Source: CBDDKZ01 sp965230415 (GTDB taxonomy: Bacteria > Bacteroidota > Bacteroidia > Cytophagales > JAAEPT01). Taken from it: a DNA stretch of 64,000 nucleotides. Both the position numbers and the translations under genes were made by a program. Below are positions 10,101 through 17,874 of this stretch, piece by piece. The stretch is from contig CBDDKZ010000005.1 of NCBI GenBank assembly GCA_965230415.1, positions 5,332,001 to 5,396,000 on the forward strand, in the 5' to 3' direction. How positions within the stretch are numbered: position 1 is the stretch's first letter; every line of letters starts with the position of its first letter. A model generated the notes under the pieces. It ran no database searches. It was not told the DNA's origin and saw nothing but the letters and a program-made list of their open reading frames with translations.

Positions 10101-10776
10101 CAACACCGGAGACTACGTATTCCTGGATTCATTAAGCGGGCTCAATCAGCATACATTAATAAATTGGGGACTAGATGGAGAACTTTTCGTTGTTGCAACT
10201 CGTGAACCCTGCTCTCAAACTTCAAATACTATTAGAATTGATTATTCACTAATAGATGTTCGAGCAGCAGTATCCCCTCCAATCATTCTTGAAGGAGAGC
10301 TGGCACAATTAATTGCTAGCAGTACTACTGCCGATTCTGCTATAGTATGGCTACAGCAAGAGCTTGATTCCGCGCAAATCATTTATTCCGGTGAATTCAA
10401 AGATTCTATTTACCATGTTCCACCTGAAAGTCAACGCTACTACCTTGTCGGTATCAACAAACAAGGTTGTAGAGACACGGCATTTGCGAATATTATTGTG
10501 CTTCCTCCTATTATTATTCCTAACGTTATCACGCCAAACGGAGACGGTCTAAACGATATCTGGCGCATTAAAAACCTGGAGTATTATATCAATGCCATAA
10601 CGAAAGTATACAATCGCTGGGGTACTGTTGTGTATCAACATAAAGGAGGTGCTACCATGTTATTTGACGGTATCTCCACTCGTAGCGCCCCACTACCTGT
10701 TGGCACCTATTACTTCGAAATAGATCTGCGATTCCGAAATCTAAAATATGCGGGAGACCTGACTATTTTAAGATAA
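7147..10776 (+). CDS. Large multi-domain adhesin-like protein with T9SS type B sorting domain
   Basis: 1209 residues. A signal peptide of about 22 residues ends near L-Y-A. Residues ~25-455 are an N-terminal region of beta-rich segments I do not assign to a family. From ~460 to ~1120 comes a string of Ig/PKD-like modules, each about 80-100 residues, opening with C-P-G-D-S, C-E-G-E-S, C-S-G-Q-S or C-E-G-D-T and ending with a G-C-x-x-x-x-S strand. The last ~85 residues are the type B T9SS signal (I-P-N-V-I-T-P-N-G-D-G, V-Y-N-R-W-G, P-V-G-T-Y-Y-F). The likely role is cell-surface display or release; adhesion is inference from the architecture. It stands alone on its strand and is followed by a hairpin terminator. 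Confidence 0.88.
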   Translation: MQLKKCIAVVFTVVILIAKLYAVGVTEIDPNEDGIRLNFASQDGSVSFMPYGSVEIERLNVELKAGETIHFGFRFNEQGLNDALNNVFVRLVDEAGNVVVPEVEILAGQPGFINSYAEAEAGPVSLFPGGYDALNYTSNVRGTFHIEVNWRNNENNRSALMAGFYDFTVTDAGNQEQTGRVWSHRWMVRADNVNIDFFASQYIYTVDKFINRVDYNGMNPWRFMAMANSFGIQNNGNWFVDRMSENKSQGGGIADQDLVPGDFHIFYDLPDTTIFELTTVDDLFAVLTDSLRLSGCLGNYCIEVSVSKPTFANILLDLNGIPGYQANSADRWIETFLEAGYNCVEWDGLDGLGNVVSNVNLVIDMGFISGLTNFPVVDVEGNSDGFIVEYLYPVEIAGFANTFWDDTQIGGQNNSIFPCVPGPGNGCHRWDPNWGDEDFINTWWYLLSDPIAGELNVPPITLQIEPVSPVCPGDSVQLVATQGFVNYTWTPDNELSATDIHNPWASPDITTMYYLTVSTDQGCEIQDSVEVVINPLPVVTATPDPEHVCEGESTTVAFDGADTYTWLDNSTAPNPFTFVPTADTTSMSVIGTSVDGCVDTTSFTVYKHPLPTPLINNPGPVCSGQSDTIFVSGAGNGGTYVWDPDNLNFLNDSTAIITPTVNTTYTVEVSTIYGCNGSVSTSVAIIDPPVLSISPDKDKCEGDTAHIILSGYQSGMNLSWSNTNHIISINGDSTILIVEPPVGQHIYTANVDINGFCQATASITIDIHPAPVPGISPNDTICEGESSILTATGGTSYQWNPTNFLFPATGDVATVTATPDVGSHLYNVTIKNAFGCEADTSVQVVVHPNVSPAIDLNNPLITCGPSETTISALNINNEGNNPTYTWFTKEPGQTDFTLVNNNNSTSLIIPEPVDSMLIRVLLTSDAYCVDPDTVSASTLLKVAPVPAPYLLAPPVICPGQTIDEITVADSNNLQGVSYDWFFSDNNTGDYVFLDSLSGLNQHTLINWGLDGELFVVATREPCSQTSNTIRIDYSLIDVRAAVSPPIILEGELAQLIASSTTADSAIVWLQQELDSAQIIYSGEFKDSIYHVPPESQRYYLVGINKQGCRDTAFANIIVLPPIIIPNVITPNGDGLNDIWRIKNLEYYINAITKVYNRWGTVVYQHKGGATMLFDGISTRSAPLPVGTYYFEIDLRFRNLKYAGDLTILR

Positions 10777-10807
10777 GCGCTTATTTACATATCCTGATAA
10801 CAAACGA

Positions 10808-10834
10808 TAAAGGCTACACAATTGGTAGCCTTTA
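10808..10834. terminator. Bidirectional intrinsic terminator
   Basis: TAAAGGCTAC (10808-10817) pairs perfectly with GTAGCCTTTA (10825-10834) around a 7-base loop, giving a 10-bp stem with A- and T-rich ends. It lies between the converging T9SS gene (+) and dcd operon (-), so it can serve both strands. Confidence 0.75.
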
Positions 10835-10931
10835 CTCATAAATTCTTCCGGAAAATGCCTCTATGATCACTAGTCACGGCTCGTTATTTCAGGAGCAAAA
10901 ATGGAGGTTTAGTCATTTCCTGAAAACAACT

Positions 10932-11468
10932 TTACCATTTATTTCTCCACATCATACTCTCAACAGGTTTAAGCGTACGCTCGTTATATTTTGCATTAGG
11001 CTTATTGCAATAAAGGTTCTCCACCTCACCGCTTACCTGAAAATAGATAAGCTGCCCTATAGGCATTCCTTCGTATATCCGAACGGGATGCGTCACCGAT
11101 ATTTCCAGCGTCCATGTATTACAAAATCCAATATCCCCTTTCCCAGCAGTCGCGTGGATATCAATACCCAGCCTGCCGGTACTTGATTTTCCCTCAAGAA
11201 ATGGTACATGCACATGAGTCTCGGTATATTCTTTCGTTACACCTAAATATAATACATTCGGTTTCAGAACGACGCCTTCTTCGGGAATCGAAAAAGTTTT
11301 AATCTTATTGTGCTTTTTGGCATCCAGCACCTCGTCTTCATAAGTTGCTAAATAGCGTCCCAGGTGAACATCGTAAGAATTAGTTCCCAAACATGATCTG
11401 TCAAAAGGTTCAATTAGAATATTACCTTTGCTGATCTCTTCAATTATTTCTTTATCTGTTAAAATCAT
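10932..11468 (-). CDS. dcd: dCTP deaminase
   Basis: 178 residues, the usual length for Dcd. It deaminates dCTP to dUTP for dTTP synthesis. Family motifs are visible: N-S-Y-D-V near the N-terminus, the substrate and trimer motif G-K-S-S-T-G-R-L-G-I, H-A-T-A-G, and the T-L-E-I segment with the catalytic Glu. The R-Y-N/K-Y-N-E-R C-terminal region is family-like. It is last in the guaA-hemL-proC-dcd run, its ATG overlapping the proC stop by 4 bases, which points to translational coupling. Mono- versus bifunctional (DCD-DUT) activity cannot be settled by eye; I favour the plain deaminase. Confidence 0.9.
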   Translation of the reverse strand: MILTDKEIIEEISKGNILIEPFDRSCLGTNSYDVHLGRYLATYEDEVLDAKKHNKIKTFSIPEEGVVLKPNVLYLGVTKEYTETHVHVPFLEGKSSTGRLGIDIHATAGKGDIGFCNTWTLEISVTHPVRIYEGMPIGQLIYFQVSGEVENLYCNKPNAKYNERTLKPVESMMWRNKW

Positions 11469-12268
11469 ATTTCAATCATGTTTGACAGTTCTAACGCTCT
11501 TGATTTAGCAGCACTTAAGGCTGCTCCAACAATCGCCGGCAGCTCTTTTTCCTGCATAACATTTAGTGCTGCTTCGGTAGTTCCTCCTTTTGATTTAACC
11601 GCAGCGATGAGCGTTTCAAAGTCCGGACTATTGCCCATTAAGGCATGTGCACCTTTCATAGTATTTAATGCCAGCAATTCTGAAGTTTCACGAGGAAGCC
11701 CCATTTGTAAACCTGCTTCAACAAGGCTGTATAGAAAAAGATAAAAATAAGCCGGCCCACTTCCACTTAAAGCAGTTACGGCATCTACCAAATCTTCATT
11801 CTGAACGGCGACGGCTACTCCTGTACTGCCAAGTAACATATTTACCCAACGTTCTTCATTATCACTAATTCCCTTGAAATAGTATCCTGTTGCTCCTAAT
11901 CCAAGTTGGCAAGGCGTATTAGGCATAGCTCGCACTACTTTTTGCACCCCCAGCGCCTCCTGAATGATCGTTATTTTCACTCCTGCCATTATCGAAATTA
12001 ACAATTGAGCAGCATTCATATGTTTTTTTAACTCTTTCGCTAAACCAGAAAAAGACTGTGGTTTAACCGCCATGATCACAACATCATGAGCGCCAAATTC
12101 AACGCCGACCTCCGGGTATGCTTTTCCCAGCCCTTCCTGCTCCAAAATTTCGAGTTTGGAACTATCGTTGTCATAAAGGGAAACGGCAACTTTTTCGTTT
12201 TCTATTCCCTTCAATGAGCGCGCATAGGCCGTGCCCATATTTCCGCATCCAACTATTGCTACTTTCAT
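11465..12268 (-). CDS. proC: Pyrroline-5-carboxylate reductase
   Basis: 267 residues, normal for ProC. It catalyses the last step of proline synthesis, NAD(P)H-dependent reduction of pyrroline-5-carboxylate. The N-terminal Rossmann motif is G-C-G-N-M-G (7-12). V-R-A-M-P-N-T-P sits in the middle. The C-terminal signature A-L-S-G-S-G-P-A-Y and K-G-G-T-T-E-A-A segment are intact. It starts one base after the hemL stop and overlaps dcd by 4 bases, so it belongs to the guaA operon. Confidence 0.95.
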   Translation of the reverse strand: MKVAIVGCGNMGTAYARSLKGIENEKVAVSLYDNDSSKLEILEQEGLGKAYPEVGVEFGAHDVVIMAVKPQSFSGLAKELKKHMNAAQLLISIMAGVKITIIQEALGVQKVVRAMPNTPCQLGLGATGYYFKGISDNEERWVNMLLGSTGVAVAVQNEDLVDAVTALSGSGPAYFYLFLYSLVEAGLQMGLPRETSELLALNTMKGAHALMGNSPDFETLIAAVKSKGGTTEAALNVMQEKELPAIVGAALSAAKSRALELSNMIEI

Positions 12269-12269
12269 C

Positions 12270-13568
12270 TTAATGGTTCTCTTGAATTTCTTTTAGCACT
12301 TCGTAATTCGATGCTATCGTGTATTCGGCCATTTCGTCATCAATGGCTGAAGATATGAAAAGAGTCTCGTACTGCGATGGAGGCAAATATATTCCTTTCT
12401 GCAACATTTTATTATAATAGAGACTAAATAACTCCAAATTAGAAGTTTTGGCGTCGCCAAAGTTACGCACCTCCTTATGAGTAAAAAAAAGACTTTGCAT
12501 GGAACCTATTTGGGTGCAGGTATATTCTAAAGCTAATTTCTTTAGGTTGGCTTTGATACCTTCAATGATTTTGAAAGACTGTGCCTCCAAATCATCATAG
12601 ATTCCGGGCTTACTGTTAAGGTAATTGAGCATTACCAATCCTGCACTCATTGCTATTGGGTTCCCCGACAAGGTACCTGCCTGATAAACCGGTCCTGCCG
12701 GAGACACATAATCCATGATTTCCGATTTCCCGGCATAAGCTCCAACAGGCATACCACCGCCGATAATTTTCCCATATGTCACCAAATCGGCCTGAATACC
12801 AAAAAGCTCCTGCGCTCCCCCTTTGGATAAACGAAAGCCCGTCATTACTTCATCAAAGATCAGCAAAATACCGTTTTTAGTACAGGTATGACGAAGCCCT
12901 TCCAAAAAACCTTCTGATGGTAGTACACATCCCATATTTCCGGCAACAGGTTCCAGGATAATGGCAGCAATTTCATTGTCATTGGCATCAACCAATTGTT
13001 GCACGGCTTGCAGATTGTTGTATTCAGCTGTCAGGGTGTTTTTTGCTACTGCGTCTGTAACTCCAGGGCTATCCGGCACGCCAAATGTGGCGGCGCCACT
13101 TCCTGCTGCTATTAAAAATGAGTCACCATGGCCGTGATAGCAACCTTCAAATTTTATAATTTTATCGCGTCCTGTTACTCCACGCGCTACACGTATTGCA
13201 GACATGGTAGCTTCTGTACCGGAATTCACCATCCGCACCTTTTCGATTCCCGGTATCATATCGATCATCAGCTCTGCAATCTCCACTTCCCGGTAGCCCG
13301 GAGTCCCAAAAGACAAAGAATCTTTAACAGCTTCTTTCACTGCTTCTTCTATTTCTTCGAAGGCATGACCTAAAATCATTGGCCCCCAAGAATTTATGTA
13401 GTCCAGGTATTTATTTCCATCTTCATCGAACATATAAGCTCCTCTGGCCGATTTCATAAATATAGGATGTCCGCCTACGGCTTTGAAGGCTCTTACCGGG
13501 CTGTTTACTCCACCCGGCATCACTTGCTTTGCTCGCGAAAACAGCGAGTCGCTTTTAGCTATATTCAT
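12270..13568 (-). CDS. hemL: Glutamate-1-semialdehyde 2,1-aminomutase
   Basis: 432 residues, full length. This PLP enzyme converts glutamate-1-semialdehyde to 5-aminolevulinate in the C5 haem pathway. Visible motifs: P-G-G-V-N-S-P-V-R at the N-terminus, N-S-G-T-E-A-T in the PLP phosphate-binding region, C-Y-H-G-H-G-D, F-D-E-V-M-T-G-F-R, and the Schiff-base lysine in T-Y-G-K-I-I-G-G-G-M-P. Its ATG overlaps the stop of the upstream TPR gene as TAATG. Confidence 0.96.
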   Translation of the reverse strand: MNIAKSDSLFSRAKQVMPGGVNSPVRAFKAVGGHPIFMKSARGAYMFDEDGNKYLDYINSWGPMILGHAFEEIEEAVKEAVKDSLSFGTPGYREVEIAELMIDMIPGIEKVRMVNSGTEATMSAIRVARGVTGRDKIIKFEGCYHGHGDSFLIAAGSGAATFGVPDSPGVTDAVAKNTLTAEYNNLQAVQQLVDANDNEIAAIILEPVAGNMGCVLPSEGFLEGLRHTCTKNGILLIFDEVMTGFRLSKGGAQELFGIQADLVTYGKIIGGGMPVGAYAGKSEIMDYVSPAGPVYQAGTLSGNPIAMSAGLVMLNYLNSKPGIYDDLEAQSFKIIEGIKANLKKLALEYTCTQIGSMQSLFFTHKEVRNFGDAKTSNLELFSLYYNKMLQKGIYLPPSQYETLFISSAIDDEMAEYTIASNYEVLKEIQENH

Positions 13569-15280
13569 TACTTTTTTGTTTTAACAGGGTCGTTATCCCA
13601 AACCAATTGATAGCTTTCATCGAAATGTAATACCTGAATTATGGCATTATTATTGTCTTTGACATAGCTGTATCCAGGCAATGTCAGTCCCGCAACGTAG
13701 TCCTTCTTTTTCAGTTCGTTATTGTATAAATTCCCATACTGATTTAATTGCTTGCCTTTAAAATACATCAGATCATAACCGACATAGGCGTGGGTATTCT
13801 TAAGCGGCTTTACACCCATGACATTCTGAAATTGTTTCCTGAATTTTTGAACAATTTTATTTTCAATCTCGACGTAGGTCGAAGTAAACAGATGTACATT
13901 CCTTCTACGGTATTGCTCAAAAGTATTCGTCTTGATATCCAGCCAATTGATTGGTGCTAAAACCGGTACACTGAAATCTTCCTGTTCCAGGGCCGTAATT
14001 GTATATGCACCATCTAATACCTGATGAGAAGCCACTAACACCTGTCTGAGATCTTCGGTATCATTGGCTTTGCTTAGAATCTTACCAATGTTAGACACAT
14101 TCTCTTTATTCAGGCGTTCGTAGGTGAGCACCTTATAGTCATCCAGGGTGTCCAGCACTTGTTTATAACTGGCTGCTATGATCGAATCTTTCATATTATC
14201 GCCGTACAAAATCGCAATTTCCCCTGGCTCTGCATTATTTATGGTATAGTTAGCCAAACTTGTTCCTTGCGTCACATAGGAAGCGAGCGCCAGGTAGGTG
14301 AAATCGTTATGTCTCACATATACATCGTTCGTATAAAGAGGGTTCACAAAGTTTATTTGATGTATACGTGCAAATTTTGCCGCCACCTCAGAGGGCTTAT
14401 GGTGAACAGGGCCAATGAGTAAGTCCATACTTAACATTTCGGGTCTGCCCAGTATTGCCGCTACATTTGCAGAATCCTTTTTGGTATCGTAGAAAAAAAG
14501 GTTAATGTGTACTCCTTCTTTTTCCAGTTTACTGACTGCCAACTTAATACCTTCAGCCATTTCGAAGTACTTCTTTGACCTGGTCGACTTTAATTCGTTG
14601 AGCATAAAAGGCAACATAATAGCTACATTGTATTGCTCTTTTAATACCGATTCACGAAATGTCCCGGGACCAAAAGCACCTGATTTTAAATCATACTCCT
14701 GAATCAGGTATTCAAGCAAAAAACGATCTTGAAATGAGTTAGATCTTTCATCTAAAATAAAAGCAATCTGTCGAGCTATCTCCCTTCTTTCCGGGTACTT
14801 CTTTAACAAATTCTTCAGCTCTCCCAAATTGTTATAGGACTGTAAATAATGATACTGCATGGATTCACTCTGCTTTTGTAGCAAGGTATCCTGAAGCTCA
14901 TTTACATAAAGAAATGCTTTATTCAAATCTTGCTCTTCAAAAGCAATATTAGCCATCAGATACCGGGCTTCATCCAGGCCCTGCCAATTTGGGTAGACCT
15001 GCATTAGCGTTACAAGTATAAATCTGCCATCCTCATACTTCGCAAGTTTAAAAGCAGATAAACCACAATAATAATGTGCTATCGGGGAAAATTGATTATT
15101 ATCATGTTTGGCTGTCAATTCCTTAAACAGGTAAAACGACTTTTCATAATTCCCTATGTTAAGCTCGTTTTTAGCTTCCAAAAATTTACTTTGAAATACT
15201 CCTTTATTCTGAGCAAATAGACATAAACCACTAACTGCGAAAACCGCAATTAAGGTGATTTTTTTTAAGAATATTCTCAT
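13568..15280 (-). CDS. Periplasmic TPR plus type-1 periplasmic-binding-fold protein (LpoA-like architecture)
   Basis: 570 residues with a signal peptide (cut near L-F-A-Q at about 24); the Cys at 21 lacks a proper lipobox. Residues ~30-190 read as TPR-like helical pairs (Y-C-G-L-S-A-F-K-L-A-K-Y, then A-R-Y-L-M-A-N-I-A-F). From ~215 to the end the sequence follows a class I periplasmic-binding fold: V-A-I-M-L-P-F, D-L-L-I-G-P-V, I-A-I-L-Y-G, then a late G-Y-D-L-M-Y-F. In Bacteroidota such genes are often called amino-acid ABC substrate-binding proteins, but no permease or ATPase lies nearby. TPR plus this fold matches E. coli LpoA, an activator of peptidoglycan synthase; this is an architectural analogy. 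Located between guaA (13-base gap) and hemL (1-base overlap). Confidence 0.7.
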   Translation of the reverse strand: MRIFLKKITLIAVFAVSGLCLFAQNKGVFQSKFLEAKNELNIGNYEKSFYLFKELTAKHDNNQFSPIAHYYCGLSAFKLAKYEDGRFILVTLMQVYPNWQGLDEARYLMANIAFEEQDLNKAFLYVNELQDTLLQKQSESMQYHYLQSYNNLGELKNLLKKYPERREIARQIAFILDERSNSFQDRFLLEYLIQEYDLKSGAFGPGTFRESVLKEQYNVAIMLPFMLNELKSTRSKKYFEMAEGIKLAVSKLEKEGVHINLFFYDTKKDSANVAAILGRPEMLSMDLLIGPVHHKPSEVAAKFARIHQINFVNPLYTNDVYVRHNDFTYLALASYVTQGTSLANYTINNAEPGEIAILYGDNMKDSIIAASYKQVLDTLDDYKVLTYERLNKENVSNIGKILSKANDTEDLRQVLVASHQVLDGAYTITALEQEDFSVPVLAPINWLDIKTNTFEQYRRRNVHLFTSTYVEIENKIVQKFRKQFQNVMGVKPLKNTHAYVGYDLMYFKGKQLNQYGNLYNNELKKKDYVAGLTLPGYSYVKDNNNAIIQVLHFDESYQLVWDNDPVKTKK

Positions 15281-15293
15281 TCTTTATGATTTC

Positions 15294-16820
15294 TTATTCC
15301 CATTCAATTGTTGCGGGTGGTTTAGAACTAATGTCGTAAACCACACGATTCACTCCACGAACCCTATTAATAATTTGATTCGAAATCTCTGCCAGGAATT
15401 CGTATGGTAAGTGAACCCAGTCTGCTGTCATACCGTCGAGACTTGTGACGGCTCTCAGACTTACAACCTGTTCATATGTTCTTTCATCTCCCATTACACC
15501 AACAGACTGAACGGGTAATAATATCGTTCCGGCCTGCCAAACCTGCTCATACAAGTTATGATCTTTCAATCCTTTAATAAACAGGTGATCCACCTCTTGT
15601 AATATTTTCACCTTATCTTCTGTAACTTCACCGAGAATTCTAATCGCCAGACCAGGCCCGGGAAAAGGGTGCCTGTTCAAAATCGATCCATCTATGTGCA
15701 AGGTACGACCGACCTCACGAACGCCATCTTTAAATAAGGTTTTAAGTGGTTCTACCACTTTAAGTTTCATATAATCCGGTAAACCTCCTACATTATGATG
15801 AGATTTAATAGTTGCTGAAGGCCCTTTCACCGAAACCGACTCTATAATGTCGGGATAAATAGTTCCCTGAGCTAACCATTTAACGTCACTAATAAGATGT
15901 GCTTCTTCATCAAATACATCTATAAAGACTTTTCCTATTGCTTTCCTTTTGGCTTCAGGCTCAGATAAACCGGCCAGTGCACTGTAAAATTGCTGACGAG
16001 CATCAACACCTTTAACATTTAAGCCCATATGTTTGTAAGAAGCCAGCACTTCTTCGAATTCGTTTTTTCTCAACAGGCCATTGTCTACAAATATACAATG
16101 TAAGCGATCTCCTATAGCTTTATGCAGCAGTACGGCTGCTACAGAACTATCTACACCTCCTGACAAGCCTAAAACCACCTTATCTTCTCCAAGCTGTTGC
16201 TTTAAAGCCGACACCGTACTTTCCACAAAATGTGCGGAAGTCCAGCTTTGCTCGCACTTACAAATATCTACAACAAAGTTATTTAATATTTGCTTACCAT
16301 CAACTGAGTGTGTCACCTCAGGATGAAACTGTATGCAATAAACCGCTTCACCTTTCTTGCGAAATGCCGCCACCTCAATGGAATCGGTACCGGCAATCAA
16401 TTCAAATTCTTCACCTAACTCCTGAATAGTATCACCATGAGACATCCAGACCTGGGAACCATCGTTTACGCCAAACATCAATGGTTCACTTTTATTGACA
16501 TTTGCGAGCAATGCCCGTCCGTATTCCCTGGTTTCTGATGGTTTCACCTCATTACCCGCCTTATGTGCGATTAGTTGTGCTCCGAAACAAACTCCGAGCA
16601 GAGGTTTGTTATTAAAAAGCGATAGATCCAGGTCGGGAGCATCAATGTCCCTGACAGAACACGGACTTCCAGACAAGATAATACCTTTAATATTTGAACC
16701 TAAATCAGGTATCTGGTTATAGGGGTGAATCTCGCAATATACATTGAGTTCCCTTATTCTTCGGGCAATAAGCTGAGTATATTGAGATCCAAAATCCAGA
16801 ATTAGAATCATTTCCTCCAT
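15294..16820 (-). CDS. guaA: GMP synthase (glutamine-hydrolysing)
   Basis: 508 residues from the chosen ATG. It converts XMP, glutamine and ATP to GMP. The amidotransferase domain opens with I-L-D-F-G-S-Q-Y-T and carries the nucleophile in G-V-C-F-G-A-Q and the H-P-E of Q-F-H-P-E-V. The ATP pyrophosphatase P-loop is G-L-S-G-G-V-D-S-S, and the C-terminal dimer domain ends K-P-P-A-T-I-E-W-E as in the family. An in-frame ATG at 16865 adds a 15-residue hydrophobic leader unlike GuaA. A TACTTTTG -7 box at 16825-16832 would put the transcript start at the 16820 ATG, which decides for the shorter form (ATG 16811 is also possible). First gene of a five-gene operon. Confidence 0.95.
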   Translation of the reverse strand: MEEMILILDFGSQYTQLIARRIRELNVYCEIHPYNQIPDLGSNIKGIILSGSPCSVRDIDAPDLDLSLFNNKPLLGVCFGAQLIAHKAGNEVKPSETREYGRALLANVNKSEPLMFGVNDGSQVWMSHGDTIQELGEEFELIAGTDSIEVAAFRKKGEAVYCIQFHPEVTHSVDGKQILNNFVVDICKCEQSWTSAHFVESTVSALKQQLGEDKVVLGLSGGVDSSVAAVLLHKAIGDRLHCIFVDNGLLRKNEFEEVLASYKHMGLNVKGVDARQQFYSALAGLSEPEAKRKAIGKVFIDVFDEEAHLISDVKWLAQGTIYPDIIESVSVKGPSATIKSHHNVGGLPDYMKLKVVEPLKTLFKDGVREVGRTLHIDGSILNRHPFPGPGLAIRILGEVTEDKVKILQEVDHLFIKGLKDHNLYEQVWQAGTILLPVQSVGVMGDERTYEQVVSLRAVTSLDGMTADWVHLPYEFLAEISNQIINRVRGVNRVVYDISSKPPATIEWE

Positions 16821-16824
16821 CCCA

Positions 16825-16832
16825 CAAAAGTA
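16825..16832 (-). promoter_or_regulatory. Candidate -7 box for guaA operon
   Basis: On the minus strand this reads TACTTTTG, matching Bacteroidota TAnnTTTG, 4 bases upstream of the guaA ATG; a near-leaderless transcript would result. I found no TTG at the right spacing upstream, so it is only a -7 match. Confidence 0.45.
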
Positions 16833-16990
16833 ACAGATGTAGAATAAAATAACGCGCATCCACAACTAATATTTTCAACAATTATACTCATTCCGTAAAT
16901 ATTTAGTGAACACTATCTTCATAACTACTTAATTATGTGGACCATTCCAAAAACTTATAACACTATGTTAAATTAAAATTAAGATTTTTC

Positions 16991-17019
16991 TTGTCTGTCA
17001 ATCAATTTTTATATCTTTG
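16991..17019 (+). promoter_or_regulatory. Promoter of the SRP RNA gene
   Basis: TTG (16991-16993), an 18-base spacer, then TATCTTTG (17012-17019): a full match to the Bacteroidota TTG / TAnnTTTG promoter. The expected start, about 5-7 bases downstream, coincides with the 5' arm of the SRP RNA stem at 17024. Confidence 0.75.
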
Positions 17020-17021
17020 CA

Positions 17022-17120
17022 GCGGCAAATCGGTACGACCAGCTCCTACTAAATCCCCCAGGTCTTGACGGAAGCAAGGGTAGGTGGTTGTAGCGGTGCG
17101 ATATTCGATTTGCCTTTTTT
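17022..17120 (+). ncRNA. ffs: Bacterial small signal recognition particle RNA (4.5S)
   Basis: The 5' end GGCAAATCG (17024-17032) pairs with CGATTTGCC (17106-17114), followed by six T, so the long hairpin ends as a terminator. Inner pairing: CGACCA (17036-17041) with TGGTTG (17085-17090), then CCTAC (17045-17049) with GTAGG (17080-17084). The apical SRP core reads CCCAGGTC, a 6-base tip, then GAAGCAAGGG (about 17056-17080). It aligns base for base with the E. coli AGGTC / GAAGCA internal loop that binds Ffh. The tip is TTGACG instead of the usual CGGAAG. A good promoter lies just upstream. This RNA covers the TTG codon at 17065 that might otherwise be called as the ftsE start. Confidence 0.9.
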
Positions 17121-17154
17121 TAAGAAGGAAAACAACTTACTTAAAGAATACCTG

Positions 17155-17871
17155 ATGGCAAACTTCGATTCAGAGCCTGTTATTCTTGTAAAAGATGCTT
17201 ACATACAACAAGAACAAAAGGTGATCCTCGAAAACGTATCTTTTGAAGTTGGAAAAGGTGAGTTTGTATACCTTCTGGGCAGAACAGGATCAGGTAAAAG
17301 CTCTCTTTTAAAAACTTTATATGCAGACCTTGAATTTCCTCAAGGCGATATATCAGTAGCAGGTTATAAACTCAAGAATCTTGCCGCTAAAGATGTCCCC
17401 TATTTAAGACGTAAGTTGGGAATAATTTTTCAGGATTTTGAACTATTCCCGGACAGGTCGGTCACTGACAACCTTGATTTTGTCATGAAAGCCACGGGAT
17501 GGAAATCACGGGCAAAAATGAAACAACGGCAATCCGAAGTACTCATGCGCGTAGGATTAGAGTCCTCTGCTTCCAAATTCCCTCATCAGCTATCCGGTGG
17601 TGAACAACAGCGCATAGTGATTGCCCGAGCACTACTAAATGAACCTTTAGTATTAATAGCGGATGAACCTACCGGAAACCTGGACCCGGAAGTTGCAGAA
17701 GATATATTGAAACTGTTTCTCGAAATTAACAGAAGCGGAATGGCCGTTATTATGGCGACTCACAATCATCATTTAACAGAAAAATACCCTCAGAGAATTT
17801 TATTCTGCAAAGATGGTTCACTCAAAGACAATAATGGAGACAATACAGCGTTACCTATCATAGAAACATAA
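17155..17871 (+). CDS. ftsE: Cell-division ATP-binding protein FtsE
   Basis: 238 residues. ABC ATPase with Walker A G-R-T-G-S-G-K-S-S (42-50), Q-loop F-Q-D-F (92-95), signature L-S-G-G-E-Q-Q-R (146-153) and Walker B L-I-A-D-E-P-T-G-N-L-D (167-177), then H-N-H as the switch region. The Q-D-F and A-D-E-P-T-G-N-L-D wording is FtsE-like. FtsE works with the membrane protein FtsX to activate cell-wall hydrolases during division; no ftsX lies next to it. I take ATG 17155: the upstream in-frame TTG (17065) lies inside the SRP RNA. Other exporter ATPases of the LolD/MacB class are the alternative. Confidence 0.82.
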   Translation: MANFDSEPVILVKDAYIQQEQKVILENVSFEVGKGEFVYLLGRTGSGKSSLLKTLYADLEFPQGDISVAGYKLKNLAAKDVPYLRRKLGIIFQDFELFPDRSVTDNLDFVMKATGWKSRAKMKQRQSEVLMRVGLESSASKFPHQLSGGEQQRIVIARALLNEPLVLIADEPTGNLDPEVAEDILKLFLEINRSGMAVIMATHNHHLTEKYPQRILFCKDGSLKDNNGDNTALPIIET

Positions 17872-17874
17872 TTT

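Noticed and set aside
13568..15280. An ABC-transporter binding protein as the firm call
   Set aside because: No permease or ATPase is near, the N-terminal half is TPR-like, and the housekeeping operon context does not favour uptake; ftsE at 17155 is a different ABC class.
17065..17154. Extending ftsE upstream to TTG 17065
   Set aside because: This region is the SRP RNA and its T-run; the extra peptide is unlike FtsE, and ATG 17155 gives a normal start.
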